64,000 nucleotides of DNA from an uncultured Sulfitobacter sp. (GCA_913060815.1 CAJXSZ010000001.1:62001-126000), one strand, 5' to 3'; positions 8,132-18,403 are shown, counted from the first letter of the stretch. The notes: generated by a model not told the origin, from the letters alone. Made by a program: numbers and translations.

Positions 8132-11100
8132 ATGCCCATTGCAAACGAGCTCGCGATCGATACCACCGCCGACGCGACCACACTTGCCCAGACCATCTTT
8201 GGCTCTGGCACCACTGTCACCAGCGCGACGCTTACCGGGGCTGCGGGGGCTACAGCGACCTATTCGGGTGCGGATGCCACATTGGAGGGGATTGCTCCTG
8301 CCGATAGCGGGATCATCCTGTCCACAGGCCAAGCCGCTGATTTCACAAATTCCGACGGTACAGCCAACACCAACGTATCCGAAGCAGGCGCCAGCACGAA
8401 CAATGGGACCGCAGGTGATGCGGCCCTTGATGCCCAAACGGGTCAGACAACATTCGACGCGGTCGTTCTTGAGGCGACGTTCACCCCCACAGGTGACTTT
8501 ATCACCATGCTCTTCACCTTCTCCTCGGAGGAATATCTGGAGTATGTGAACGGCGGCGTGAACGATGCTTTTGGCGTTTGGGTGAACGGGACGTATGTTC
8601 CTTTCTCGCCTGCTCCGAATGACATCGTCTCGATTGATACGGTTAACAGCACCGTTTCGTCCAACCTCTATATCGACAACCCCGTCGCCACAGACGCTCT
8701 CAACACCGAGATGGATGGCACCACGCAGGTGCTCTCGATCAAGGCGCCCGTAAATGCGGGCCAGCCCAACACTCTGCGCATCGCTTTGGGCGACGGCGGC
8801 GACGGCGTCTACGACACCAATGTTCTGATTGCTGCAGACAGTGTGCAAACCGTTGCGCTGGCCTTTGATGATGAAGTCACGCTGCAGCAGAACAAGGCCA
8901 TTTCGGTCGATATGCTGGCCAATGATGTGGACAACACAGGCGGTGGCCTCACGATCACCCAGATTAACGGCAATGATATCGTCGCGGGCCAGACAATCAC
9001 TCTGCCCACGGGGGAGCAGATCACCCTCAACCCTGACGGCACACTTACCATCCTTGCCGACGGCGACATCGGGTCGGAGCCCTTTACCTATACCGTTGAG
9101 GATACTGCTGGTAACGTCGATGTCGGCTTTGTGACGATCAATACCGAAGCGGCGATCCCGCTCGACTATATCGTCGAGGGCACAGGCAGCGCCGACACGA
9201 TCGACGCGCTCTACACGCTTGATCCCGAAGGTGACGTGGTCGACGGTGGCGATGCGCTCGACGGCTCCAACGATGATTTGATCGAAGCTTACGGCGGCGA
9301 TGATATTGTCACTTCTGGCGACGGCAACGATACAGTGGATGCTGGAACAGGCAATGACCGTGTCCTCGCAGGGCTTGGCAACGACAGCGTGATTGCAGGC
9401 GACGGCGCTGACACCGTCTTCGGCCAAGGCGGTGATGATACACTTTTGGGTGGGTTGGGTAACGACCAACTTGATGGTGACGACGGCGACGACAGCATCG
9501 AAGGCGGCGCGGGCGCCGACACGCTGATCGGGGACGCCGGCAATGACACGCTCTTGGGCGGTGACGGCAATGACGAGATCTATGTCTCCACAGGTGCCAA
9601 CCAGATCGAGGGTGGCGACGGCAATGATCTGGTGTTTGCGGGCGATCAGGCGGACACAATCGCGGGCGATGCCGGCTCTGACACGCTGAGTGGGGGTGCT
9701 GGTGCCGACCTTATCGACGGTGGCGACGACAACGACAGCCTTGTCGGTGGCAGCGGCAATGACACGCTCGACGGCGGCGCGGACCGCGACACGCTTCTTG
9801 GGGGGGACGGCAATGACAGCCTGAGCGGCGGCACAGGCGATGACAGCATTCAGGGCAATGTCGGCGATGATGTGATCAACGGCGGCGCTGGCAATGACTT
9901 TCTTGATGGCGAGATCGGTGACGATACACTGTCGGGCGGCACAGGTGCCGACACCATTGACGGTGCCGAGGGTGATGATGTCATCGTGCTCGAGGACGGT
10001 TTTGGCAATGATTCCATTGATGGCGGCCAAACCGCCGAAGTTACGGGTGACACGCTTGACCTGAGCGCAACAACCTTGGGTGTGACTGTCGATTTGACGG
10101 ATGCCAATCCCGAAAACGGCACGGTGAGCGATGGCACGGATACGGCCACCTTCATTGATATCGAAAACATCGTGCTGGGAGGCGGTGCCGATACGCTGGT
10201 GCTGGGCGATGGCTCCGGCGCTGATAGCGTGCAGGGGTTCACCGCCCCCACCAATGACGGGTCGGGCAATTGGACAGGCACCGACGTGCTTGATGTCACA
10301 AACCTCACGGACGCCAATGGTGCGCAGGTCAACACCGACGATGTCACCGTCAACGACACGAACGGCGACGGCACAGGCGACGCAATCCTGACCTTCCCGA
10401 ATGGTGAAAGCCTGACGCTCACGGGCGTACCTGCCAGCACATTCGATGATCCCGCGGCCCTTGAGGCCATTGGTATCCCCGGGCCCAATTATATCGTCGA
10501 AGGCACAGTCGGCGCAGATTTGATCGACGCCAGCTATACGGGCGACCCCGAAGGCGACATGGTTGACGCCAACGACAACGCCACTGGCACCAACGCCGAC
10601 AGCATCGTGGCGGGTGCTGGTGATGATACTGTGCTCGCAGGGGCGGGCGCAGATACGGTTCAGGGCGATATCGGCAACGACAATCTCGACGGTGGTGCCG
10701 GCGATGATCTGCTATACGGCGGCGACGGTGCGGACACCGTTGCGGGCGGCACGGGGTCGGATTTCCTCAGCGGGGGGGATGGCGCGGACTCTCTTTCGGG
10801 CAACGATGGCAGCGATAACCTCAACGGCGGTGCTGGCAACGACACCATCGAAGGCGGCGCCGATAATGACAACATCAATGGTGGCGTCGGGGATGACAGC
10901 CTCTCGGGCGGCCTTGATGCTGACAGCATCTGGGGGGATGACGGCAACGATACGATCTCTGGCGGCACCGGGGATGATGCCCTTTATGGTGGTGTTGGCA
11001 ACGATAGTGTCGATGGCGGCGCTGGCGACGATTATATTCAGCTCACCGAGGGCAACGACACAATTCTTGGCGGGGACGGCTCGGACAACATAAATGTCAT

Positions 11101-13141
11101 TGCTGGCGATTTCATCGATGGCGCTGCGCTCGACGTGGATGGCGGGGATGGCGGCACGGACAACGATACGCTGGATCTGACCGATTTTGCATTCTACCGC
11201 AATCTTACCGAGACAGCGGACCCCGACGCCAACAGCACCTCGGGCAGCATCGAGGTGCAGGACGCCGCTGGCAACTGGATTACTGTAACCTTCGCCGAAA
11301 TCGAGAACCTTCTCCTGCCGGCACCGGCTCCGAATTACATCGTTGAAGGCACCTCGGGCAACGATGTCATAAACGCTAGCTACGCAGGCGATCCCGAAGG
11401 CGATATGATCGACGCCAATGATGCGCTCGACGGCTCGGATGATGACAGCGTTGTCGCAGGTGCAGGCAATGACAGTGTCTTCTCAGGTGCGGGTGACGAC
11501 ACCGTTCTTGGCGAAGAGGGCGATGACGTTCTGCAAACCGGTTCGGGTAATGACCTCATCTACGGCGGCATCGGCAGCGATACGATTTATGCAGAAAGCG
11601 GCAATGACACTGTCTTTGCTGGCGACGGCGACGATTTTGTAGGATCGTCTATCGGCTCCGATGTCATAGATGGCGGTGCGGGCAACGACACGCTCAACGG
11701 TGGCGGCTTCACCGGTTCGGGTGGCGACACTATCGACGGTGGCACCGGCAACGATGTTGTCACGGGCGGCGGCGGTTTCGACAGCCTCACCGGCGGCGCG
11801 GGCAATGACGAGCTTAGCGGTGGCTCGGATAACGATACGCTGGAAGGTGGCACAGGTTCTGACACGCTTCTTGGCGGTACGGGTGACGACCTGCAGGATG
11901 GCGGCGCGGACGAGGATACATTCGAGCTAGAGGGCGGTTTCGGCACCGACACGATCGTGGGCGGCGAAGCTGTCACCAGCGGTGTCGATAACGACGTCAT
12001 CCTTCTCGACACCGCCTCTGTGACCGACCCCGTCAACCTCGTCTATTCCAGCGACGAGGCGGGCACGCTCACCGCGGGTGCCAATTCGGCCGAGTTCTCG
12101 GAGATCGAGCAGATCAGCCTCGCCAATGAGAACGACACCGTCGATGGATCGGTGACCACAGGCGGCATCAATGTTGACGGGCTTGGCGGCGATGACAGCA
12201 TCGTCGGCGGCAGCGGCGACGACACGATTGTGGGCGGCAGCGGCGATGACAGCGTGCAGGGCGGCGCGGGCAGCGATAGTGTCACTGGCGGCGACGGCAA
12301 TGATGTCATCGAGACGGCCCAAGGCGACACCGTCACGGGTGGCGACGGCGACGACACCTTTACGCTGGTCGATCTGGGCGAGGCGGGCGATGATGCAATC
12401 ACCATTCAGGGCGGCGAGGGCGACGAGACCAACGGCGATACGCTTGATCTGAACGGACAAGTCGACCGCACAACGATCAACATCACAACCCCCGCAAACG
12501 TGGCGGGTGGTATCTCTGGCACTGTCGAAATGCTCGACGGTACGGTTGTGAACTTCTCCAACATCGAAAACATTATCTGCTTTGTCCCCGGCACTATGAT
12601 CGCGACCCAAGCAGGGCTGCGCGCTATCGAAGACCTGCGTGTCGGTGATCCTGTGATGACACAGGACAATGGCCTGCAGCGCATCGGCTGGATCGGCAAA
12701 ACCACCGTCGCGGCGCGCGACCGCTTTGCGCCTGTGCGCTTTGCCCCCAACACCTTTGCGGGCGGCGAGGAAGAGCTTATCGTCTCGCCCCAGCACCGTA
12801 TGCTGATCAAAGGCTACCGTGCCGAGCTTTTGTTTGGCCAATCCGAAGTGTTGGTGCCTGCGTTGCACATGATCGACGGCAAAAACGTGACCCGCGCACC
12901 CAGCGACGAAGTCACCTACATCCACATCATGTTCCAGCAGCATGAGATCATCTTTGCCAACGGCATCGCCACCGAGAGCTATCATCCCAATTCCTTCGGC
13001 GTGGGCGGTCTGGGAGAGCAGACCCGAGACGAGCTCTTCTCCCTCTTCCCTGAACTGCGCAGCAATCTGGGCGGCTACGGCCACACGGCTCGCATGGCGC
13101 TCAAAGCTCGCGAGGCGAAACTGTTGGCAGACTATTTGTAA
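8132..13141 (+). CDS. Giant RTX calcium-binding protein with choice-of-anchor L domain and C-terminal Hint domain
   Basis: Acidic protein of 1669 residues with no Sec signal, as expected for type I secretion. In order: a choice-of-anchor L-like domain (about residues 12-220, with FTFSSEEYLEYVNGGVNDAFG); a VCBS/cadherin-like domain (about 240-340, DDEVTLQQNKAISVDMLANDVD); three tandem modules, each opening with (N/D)YIVEGTxG near bases 9162, 10486 and 11330 and each followed by GGxGxDxLxG calcium-binding nonapeptides; and a Hint domain from Cys1483 (CFVPGTMIAT) through SPQHRMLIKG to ATESYHPN. Hint domains self-cleave at their N-terminal Cys or Ser. The ATG at 8132 has AGGAA 9 nt upstream; a TTG at 8123 is too close to that site. 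No T1SS genes are in the window. Probably a secreted or surface protein; function unknown. Confidence 0.85.
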   Translation: MPIANELAIDTTADATTLAQTIFGSGTTVTSATLTGAAGATATYSGADATLEGIAPADSGIILSTGQAADFTNSDGTANTNVSEAGASTNNGTAGDAALDAQTGQTTFDAVVLEATFTPTGDFITMLFTFSSEEYLEYVNGGVNDAFGVWVNGTYVPFSPAPNDIVSIDTVNSTVSSNLYIDNPVATDALNTEMDGTTQVLSIKAPVNAGQPNTLRIALGDGGDGVYDTNVLIAADSVQTVALAFDDEVTLQQNKAISVDMLANDVDNTGGGLTITQINGNDIVAGQTITLPTGEQITLNPDGTLTILADGDIGSEPFTYTVEDTAGNVDVGFVTINTEAAIPLDYIVEGTGSADTIDALYTLDPEGDVVDGGDALDGSNDDLIEAYGGDDIVTSGDGNDTVDAGTGNDRVLAGLGNDSVIAGDGADTVFGQGGDDTLLGGLGNDQLDGDDGDDSIEGGAGADTLIGDAGNDTLLGGDGNDEIYVSTGANQIEGGDGNDLVFAGDQADTIAGDAGSDTLSGGAGADLIDGGDDNDSLVGGSGNDTLDGGADRDTLLGGDGNDSLSGGTGDDSIQGNVGDDVINGGAGNDFLDGEIGDDTLSGGTGADTIDGAEGDDVIVLEDGFGNDSIDGGQTAEVTGDTLDLSATTLGVTVDLTDANPENGTVSDGTDTATFIDIENIVLGGGADTLVLGDGSGADSVQGFTAPTNDGSGNWTGTDVLDVTNLTDANGAQVNTDDVTVNDTNGDGTGDAILTFPNGESLTLTGVPASTFDDPAALEAIGIPGPNYIVEGTVGADLIDASYTGDPEGDMVDANDNATGTNADSIVAGAGDDTVLAGAGADTVQGDIGNDNLDGGAGDDLLYGGDGADTVAGGTGSDFLSGGDGADSLSGNDGSDNLNGGAGNDTIEGGADNDNINGGVGDDSLSGGLDADSIWGDDGNDTISGGTGDDALYGGVGNDSVDGGAGDDYIQLTEGNDTILGGDGSDNINVIAGDFIDGAALDVDGGDGGTDNDTLDLTDFAFYRNLTETADPDANSTSGSIEVQDAAGNWITVTFAEIENLLLPAPAPNYIVEGTSGNDVINASYAGDPEGDMIDANDALDGSDDDSVVAGAGNDSVFSGAGDDTVLGEEGDDVLQTGSGNDLIYGGIGSDTIYAESGNDTVFAGDGDDFVGSSIGSDVIDGGAGNDTLNGGGFTGSGGDTIDGGTGNDVVTGGGGFDSLTGGAGNDELSGGSDNDTLEGGTGSDTLLGGTGDDLQDGGADEDTFELEGGFGTDTIVGGEAVTSGVDNDVILLDTASVTDPVNLVYSSDEAGTLTAGANSAEFSEIEQISLANENDTVDGSVTTGGINVDGLGGDDSIVGGSGDDTIVGGSGDDSVQGGAGSDSVTGGDGNDVIETAQGDTVTGGDGDDTFTLVDLGEAGDDAITIQGGEGDETNGDTLDLNGQVDRTTINITTPANVAGGISGTVEMLDGTVVNFSNIENIICFVPGTMIATQAGLRAIEDLRVGDPVMTQDNGLQRIGWIGKTTVAARDRFAPVRFAPNTFAGGEEELIVSPQHRMLIKGYRAELLFGQSEVLVPALHMIDGKNVTRAPSDEVTYIHIMFQQHEIIFANGIATESYHPNSFGVGGLGEQTRDELFSLFPELRSNLGGYGHTARMALKAREAKLLADYL

Positions 13142-13194
13142 GCTGTCGTGGATTACTGCTAGGCTCGGCTTACCCAAGCAAAAAGAGAGCGCCC

Positions 13195-13803
13195 ATGGCC
13201 TGGATCAAAACCATCCCCTTTGACGCCGCTACGGGCAAGCTCAAACAGCTTTACGAGCGCGTCACTGGCCCCGACAATAACGTCGACAACATCATGATGA
13301 TGCACTCCCTTCGCCCCCACACGATGGAGGCGCATATGGCGGTGTACAAGTACATCCTGCACCACAGCGCCAACACAATACCCAAATGGTTTCTGGAAGC
13401 GCTCGGCGTCTGGGTCTCGCATCTCAACGGCTGTGACTACTACGTGCAGCACCATTTTGCAGGTATGAAACGCCTGATGGCCGATGACGTGCGCTCGGAC
13501 GCCCTGCGCGCGGCAATCGCGTCAAACGACATCCCCGCCATGCCGCTGGATGCGCGCGAACAGGCGGCCATGCGCTATGCCGAGCGGCTGACCCTATCCC
13601 CTGCAGATATGGTGCAAATCGACGTGGAGGCTCTGCGCATGGCAGGCTGGAAAGACGGCGAGATACTCGAGATCAATCAGGTCACCTCCTATTTCTGCTA
13701 CGCCAACCGCACCGTACTGGGGCTCGGGTGCTCGACCGAGGGCGATGTGATCGGGCTCAGCCCGAATAACAACGCAGATCCTGATGACTGGAACCATCGG
13801 TAA
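13195..13803 (+). CDS. Carboxymuconolactone decarboxylase/peroxidase-related family protein
   Basis: The 202-residue protein resembles the AhpD-like 'uncharacterised peroxidase-related' family: all-helical, with the core LEALGVWVSHLNGCDYYVQHH and a C-terminal EILEINQVTSYFCYANR. In active AhpD relatives a CxxC pair does the redox chemistry. Here the second position is Tyr (C80-D-Y-Y83), so only one of the two cysteines is kept and disulfide reductase activity is doubtful. It follows the RTX gene by 53 nt, but no functional link is evident. Confidence 0.75.
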   Translation: MAWIKTIPFDAATGKLKQLYERVTGPDNNVDNIMMMHSLRPHTMEAHMAVYKYILHHSANTIPKWFLEALGVWVSHLNGCDYYVQHHFAGMKRLMADDVRSDALRAAIASNDIPAMPLDAREQAAMRYAERLTLSPADMVQIDVEALRMAGWKDGEILEINQVTSYFCYANRTVLGLGCSTEGDVIGLSPNNNADPDDWNHR

Positions 13804-13946
13804 GCGGCGTTAGAACCGCGTATGACAGACCATTAGGCAACTGCTGCTGGTTTGGAACTAAAGCTGTTCGCTGGCTTTCAATAGTGGCAGGCTATGCGTA
13901 GGGTCTTCACACAAGACGAAACCACATAGGCAGCTTGCGTAATATC

Positions 13947-14612
13947 ATGGCAAAGAAGAGTAGCCGGACATTCGGCATCATTGGTCTGGGAAATTTTGGC
14001 AGCACTGTTGCGACGGAATTGCAGCGTTTTGGCAATCATGTGATCGGCATCGACATTGATGAGGTCAGGGTTGCGAAGAATGCCGAAAATATGTCTCAGG
14101 CCATGATCGTGGACGCACGTGATGATACGGCGTTGCGCGAAGCAGGTTTGGCCGATTGTGAAATCGGTCTGGTTGCGATGGGCTCCGACCTTGAGGCAAG
14201 CATCCTTGCGGCAATCAATCTCAAGCTGATCGGTGTTCCCGTGGTCTGGGCAAAGGCCACGACAAAAACACACCACCGCATCCTGAGCAAAATCGGCGTA
14301 GACCGCATCGTGCATCCCGAAGTTGAGGTAGGTCAGCATATTGCGCAGGTTTTGCACAACCCGCTTGTGCGGGACTATGTGAGTCTGGGCAATGGCTACC
14401 ATGTTGTGAATTTCCGCATTCCAGAGAGCCTTGAGGGCAAATCCCTTTCTAGTTTGAAACACCAATCCGACTATGGTCTCAGATGCATCGGCGTGATGCG
14501 GGGGACCGAATTTCTGGGGCAGGATGGCAGTGATTGCGTACTTGAGCATGCTGACCTTCTGTTACTGTTGGGCCAGCGCACGAACCTGCGCAATTTCGCT
14601 GGTAGCCTGTGA
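13947..14612 (+). CDS. ktrA: Potassium uptake regulatory subunit (TrkA/KtrA family)
   Basis: Cytoplasmic RCK gating ring subunit of a Ktr-type K+ uptake system. The 221 residues comprise one RCK_N Rossmann domain (FGIIGLGNFGSTVATEL, acidic ligand in GIDIDE) and one RCK_C domain (residues about 140-220). A single RCK unit of this length fits KtrA, not the double-length TrkA. I chose ATG 13947 over the in-frame TTG at 13935. The next gene starts inside its stop codon (GTGA), showing tight coupling. Confidence 0.87.
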   Translation: MAKKSSRTFGIIGLGNFGSTVATELQRFGNHVIGIDIDEVRVAKNAENMSQAMIVDARDDTALREAGLADCEIGLVAMGSDLEASILAAINLKLIGVPVVWAKATTKTHHRILSKIGVDRIVHPEVEVGQHIAQVLHNPLVRDYVSLGNGYHVVNFRIPESLEGKSLSSLKHQSDYGLRCIGVMRGTEFLGQDGSDCVLEHADLLLLLGQRTNLRNFAGSL

Positions 14613-15958
14613 AACTGCGGCGCCGCTTCACGCGCAAACTGCGGTTCGGCAGGTCCATTAACTTGTCACCACCTGCTATTCTGGTGTTGGTTTATACCGT
14701 ATTTATCTTTCTTGGCGGGCTGGTTCTGTGGCTGCCGGTTTCACACACAGGCGACATTGGTTTCAGTGAGGCGATCTTCACATCAACCTCTGCTGTGACT
14801 GTGACGGGGTTGGTGCTCGCCGATACCGGATCGGCCTTTACCGGATTTGGTCAGGCTGTCATCGCGATCCTCATCCAGCTCGGTGGGCTGGGGTTAATGA
14901 CGACTGCTGTGCTGGTTCTGGGCGCATTGGGTATTCAGGTTGGTATGCCGCAGCGCATGGTTCTGCGAGAGGAAGTGAACCAGACGTCCTTATCCAATCT
15001 CACAGTTCTGGTGCGGATCATCCTTATCATCGCATTGGTCTGCCAAACCATGGGCGCAATCTTTCTCGCTTTCGTATTCGTCCCGCAATACGGTTGGAAT
15101 GGCATTTGGCAAGCGGTGTTTCATTCGGTCTCTGCCTTCAACAACGCGGGTTTTGCGCTGCATCCGGACAGCCTGTCCCAATGGGTGGGCAATCCGGTGA
15201 TCAACATCGTGATCCCGCTGCTGTTCATATTCGGCGGCATCGGATTCATTGTGCTGGGCGATATCTATCAAAAACGAAACTGGACACGGCTTACCTTGCA
15301 CACAAAACTAATGCTGGTGGGCACGATCGTCCTGATCCTCTGGGGCAGCATCGCATTTGGCTTGCTGGAATGGTCGAACCCCGACACGCTTGGCCAGCTC
15401 ACCACTACCGAAAAGCTATGGGCCAGCTGGTTTCAGGGTGTCACACCTCGCACAGCCGGTTTCAACACGATCAACACGGGCGGTATGCACGACAGCTCTA
15501 CCTTGCTGACGATGACCCTGATGGTCGTGGGAGGCGGCAGCACGTCTACCGCTGGCGGAATTAAAGTGACCACGCTCGCGGTTCTGCTGCTGGCGACGGT
15601 GGCTTTCTTTCGCAGACGAACAGTTCTTCATGCCTTCGGTCGTTCAATCGGTCTGGATGAAGTCATGAAAGTGATGGCGCTCACCACAATCTCCATGTTG
15701 CTCGTGCTGACAGGCATTTTTATCGTTTCGATCAGCCATGATGGTGATTTCATGGATCTGGCTTTCGAGGTGACGTCGGCATTTGGCACTGTGGGCCTGT
15801 CCCGTGGTGCGACAGGTGAGCTGGACGGATTTGGCCGTGCCGTCATTATCTTCGTGATGTTTCTGGGCCGTGTCGGCCCGCTCGCCATCGGTTTCTTTCT
15901 GGCAACCCGCAGTATCCCACGTGTGAAATATCCGGCTGGCCAAATTTATTTGGGATAA
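14609..15958 (+). CDS. ktrB: Potassium uptake channel subunit (TrkH/KtrB family)
   Basis: Membrane channel partner of the preceding RCK protein. The 449 residues carry the four-fold M1-P-M2 layout of the Trk/Ktr/HKT superfamily with selectivity-filter glycines visible in TSAVTVTGL, HSVSAFNNAGF, GVTPRTAGF and TSAFGTVGLS. GTG start at 14609 overlaps the ktrA stop by 4 nt. No downstream operon partner; the next gene is on the other strand. Confidence 0.9.
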   Translation: MKLRRRFTRKLRFGRSINLSPPAILVLVYTVFIFLGGLVLWLPVSHTGDIGFSEAIFTSTSAVTVTGLVLADTGSAFTGFGQAVIAILIQLGGLGLMTTAVLVLGALGIQVGMPQRMVLREEVNQTSLSNLTVLVRIILIIALVCQTMGAIFLAFVFVPQYGWNGIWQAVFHSVSAFNNAGFALHPDSLSQWVGNPVINIVIPLLFIFGGIGFIVLGDIYQKRNWTRLTLHTKLMLVGTIVLILWGSIAFGLLEWSNPDTLGQLTTTEKLWASWFQGVTPRTAGFNTINTGGMHDSSTLLTMTLMVVGGGSTSTAGGIKVTTLAVLLLATVAFFRRRTVLHAFGRSIGLDEVMKVMALTTISMLLVLTGIFIVSISHDGDFMDLAFEVTSAFGTVGLSRGATGELDGFGRAVIIFVMFLGRVGPLAIGFFLATRSIPRVKYPAGQIYLG

Positions 15959-16025
15959 GGAGCGAGGGTATTTTGGCAAACCGTGCTGCGCTACAGCCGC
16001 TCGCGTTCAAAGCCGACCTTCGCCG

Positions 16026-16898
16026 CTACTGCAACCACTCCAGTACCGCATCAGCCACCTCACGTGGTTTCTGATGGTGCAGCCAATGATCCACGCCCGC
16101 GATCTCCACCCGCGTCAGATTAGGCGCAAAATCCTCCAAGCCCGCTGTCGTCTCGGGCAGCAAGGCAGTATCCGCTGTTCCCCAAACCAGCAGATGCGGG
16201 CAGCGCACCTGCAAGCGCGCAGGGTCAAACTCCAATCCCTCTGTCGCTTCCCCTGCAGCGCCAATCTTGAGCGGCGATGCGCGGTACCAGTTCACCATCC
16301 CGCGCAGGCCGGACGCATCGCGCCACGCAGCCTTATAGCCCGCCAGCGTCTCACCGCGCAGCCAGTCCATATCCATATTGGCTGAAAACAGCCCCATCAG
16401 CTTGGCAAAATCATCCGCTGCGAGAATGTCCTCCGACCCCTCACGCCGCAGGAAGTGGATGTATTGCGAAGCGTCAGTCTGTGCGCCGCCCTTGGCCAAT
16501 TCGCGCTGGAACGGGGCAGGGTGGACACCGTTCATGATGATAAGCTTGGACACCAGATCAGGCCGCCCGATCGTCAGCGCATAGGCCAAAGAGGCGCCCC
16601 AGTCGTGTCCCAGCACAATAATCGGCTCATCGCCAATCAATGCTACCAGATCACTGACCAGAAGCGCTGTTTTGTAGAGCGCAGGGTCGGCGGGTCGCCA
16701 GCTTTGCCCGTATCCGCGTTGGTCTGGCGCGATGCAATGAAACCGCTCGGCCAACAGCGGTGCCAGATCGTTCCACGCGCCGGAATATTCAGGAAACCCA
16801 TGCAGCATCAGGATTTTGGGCGCGCCCCTGTCGCCCCAATGACGCACAAAGAAATTCTGCCCGTTCAGATTAACCGTCTCAGTCCAATGCTTTGCCAT
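16026..16898 (-). CDS. Alpha/beta hydrolase, epoxide hydrolase/dehalogenase type
   Basis: Cytoplasmic hydrolase of 290 residues. The oxyanion loop is HGFPE (33-37) and the nucleophile elbow is GHDWG with Asp99 in place of Ser, as in epoxide hydrolases and haloacetate dehalogenases that form an ester with Asp. The closing His is in GVDHWLHH. I chose the start at 16898 because GGGAGGG lies 6 nt upstream; the frame opens further to 16919 without a site. Whether the substrate is an epoxide or a halogenated acid cannot be decided here. Confidence 0.8.
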   Translation of the reverse strand: MAKHWTETVNLNGQNFFVRHWGDRGAPKILMLHGFPEYSGAWNDLAPLLAERFHCIAPDQRGYGQSWRPADPALYKTALLVSDLVALIGDEPIIVLGHDWGASLAYALTIGRPDLVSKLIIMNGVHPAPFQRELAKGGAQTDASQYIHFLRREGSEDILAADDFAKLMGLFSANMDMDWLRGETLAGYKAAWRDASGLRGMVNWYRASPLKIGAAGEATEGLEFDPARLQVRCPHLLVWGTADTALLPETTAGLEDFAPNLTRVEIAGVDHWLHHQKPREVADAVLEWLQ

Positions 16899-17032
16899 AC
16901 CGTGCCCTCCCGTCTGCACCAGCCTAGGCTACGGCGTCCCGCCCGCGCAATCGCCGCGCGGGAAAATGACGCAACATCACGACACGCATTTCGCAGCTTT
17001 CGCACGGGGTCTTTTGAGCCTAGACAGAGAGC

Positions 17033-18403
17033 ATGCAACACACCATGTCCACGCCCGCGCACATCCGCGCCATCGCCGTTCTGGGCTTGCCCCTGATTGG
17101 TGGGCATCTGGCACAGATGGCCATTGGCGTGACCGATACCGTGATGATGGGCTGGTACGGTGTCGAAGGGCTGGCGGCTGTGACGCTGGCCTCCACCTAT
17201 TTCTTTGTCCTCTTCATCTTCGGGTCTGGCTACGCATGGGCCGTGATGCCTATGGTCGCCAGCTTTCAGGCCGAAGGGGACGAGACGTCGATCCGCCGCG
17301 CCACCCGCATGGGGCTTTGGCTGAGCTTCGGCTTCGCGCTGCTCGCCCTGCCGCTGATGATCTTTGCATCCCCGATCCTGAGGCTGATGGGGCAGGAAGG
17401 AGCCGTGGTTACCCTCGGCTCGGAATACCTCTCGATTGCAGGGTGGGGCATCCTGCCCGCGCTTTTCGTTATGGTCCTCAAAAGCTATCTCGCCGCGCTT
17501 GAGCGCACGCAGGTGGTGTTGTGGATCACCGTGCTGGCCGCCGTGGTCAATGCACTGGTTAACTACGCGCTGATCTTCGGCAATTGGGGCGCGCCGGAGA
17601 TGGGCGTGGCAGGTGCTGCCATCGCCTCGCTGAGCACGCAAGTCGTCTCGCTGGTTGGCGTCGTAGTCTATGTGCGCTTGATTCTGCCCCAACACGATCT
17701 GTTCCGCCGCATGTGGGCCGTAGACCGCGACATGCTGGCCCGTGTGTTTCGACTTGGTTGGCCCATCTCCATTACATCCCTCAGCGAAGTCGGCCTGTTC
17801 GCCGCTGCTGCGGTGATGATGGGCTGGCTGGGCACCGTCCCACTGGCCGCGCACGGCATCGCGATGCAGCTTACCTCGCTTACGTTCATGGTTCATCTGG
17901 GCCTCAGCAATGCGGCCACTGTGCGGGCGGGCAACGCTTACGGGCGTGAAGACGTGCCGCATCTGGCGCGCGGCGCGCTGGTGGTGACAGTGATGTCGCT
18001 CAGCTTTGCGCTGGCCACTGTTGCGCTTTTCGTGCTGACGCCCGAATTCTTCATCGACATTTTCATTCTGAAGGACGAGCCCGCCCGCGCCGAAATACTA
18101 CAGATCGGCGTCGGATTGCTTCTCATGGCCGGCCTTTTCCAACTGGTCGACGGGACCCAAGCCATCGCCCTTGGCACACTGCGCGGTGTACAGGACACGC
18201 GCCTGCCCATGGTCTATGCCGCGCTGAGCTATTGGGGCATCGGTGTGCCTGCGGCCTATGTGATGTGCTTTGTGCTGGGCTGGGGCGGGATCGGCGTTTG
18301 GGGCGGTCTGGCGCTGGGCCTCGCAGTAGCATCCGTGCTGCTTAACTGGCGGTTCTGGCGCACTGTCCTGCCCGCAATTGTGGGCAAACAGACAGCGGCC
18401 TAA
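17033..18403 (+). CDS. MATE family efflux transporter (NorM-like)
   Basis: Multidrug and toxin extrusion antiporter of 456 residues with about twelve membrane segments. The family's opening LGLPLIGGHLAQMAIGVTDTVMMG and the mid-protein repeat LGWPISITSLSEVGLF are present. ATG 17033 follows AGAGAG; ATG 17045 (MSTPAH) is an equally possible start. It ends 3 nt into the convergent gene behind it. Coupling ion and substrates unknown. Confidence 0.88.
   Translation: MQHTMSTPAHIRAIAVLGLPLIGGHLAQMAIGVTDTVMMGWYGVEGLAAVTLASTYFFVLFIFGSGYAWAVMPMVASFQAEGDETSIRRATRMGLWLSFGFALLALPLMIFASPILRLMGQEGAVVTLGSEYLSIAGWGILPALFVMVLKSYLAALERTQVVLWITVLAAVVNALVNYALIFGNWGAPEMGVAGAAIASLSTQVVSLVGVVVYVRLILPQHDLFRRMWAVDRDMLARVFRLGWPISITSLSEVGLFAAAAVMMGWLGTVPLAAHGIAMQLTSLTFMVHLGLSNAATVRAGNAYGREDVPHLARGALVVTVMSLSFALATVALFVLTPEFFIDIFILKDEPARAEILQIGVGLLLMAGLFQLVDGTQAIALGTLRGVQDTRLPMVYAALSYWGIGVPAAYVMCFVLGWGGIGVWGGLALGLAVASVLLNWRFWRTVLPAIVGKQTAA

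Noticed and set aside
8036-10030. 664-codon open frame on the minus strand opposite the RTX gene
   Set aside because: It arises from the Gly/Asp codon repetition of the RTX repeats; its translation is a monotonous Ile/Val/Ala/Asp sequence with no domain, ribosome site or signal.
11927-13177. 416-codon minus-strand frame opposite the RTX/Hint end
   Set aside because: Antisense shadow; the plus strand shows clear RTX and Hint domains, and this frame has no recognisable motif.
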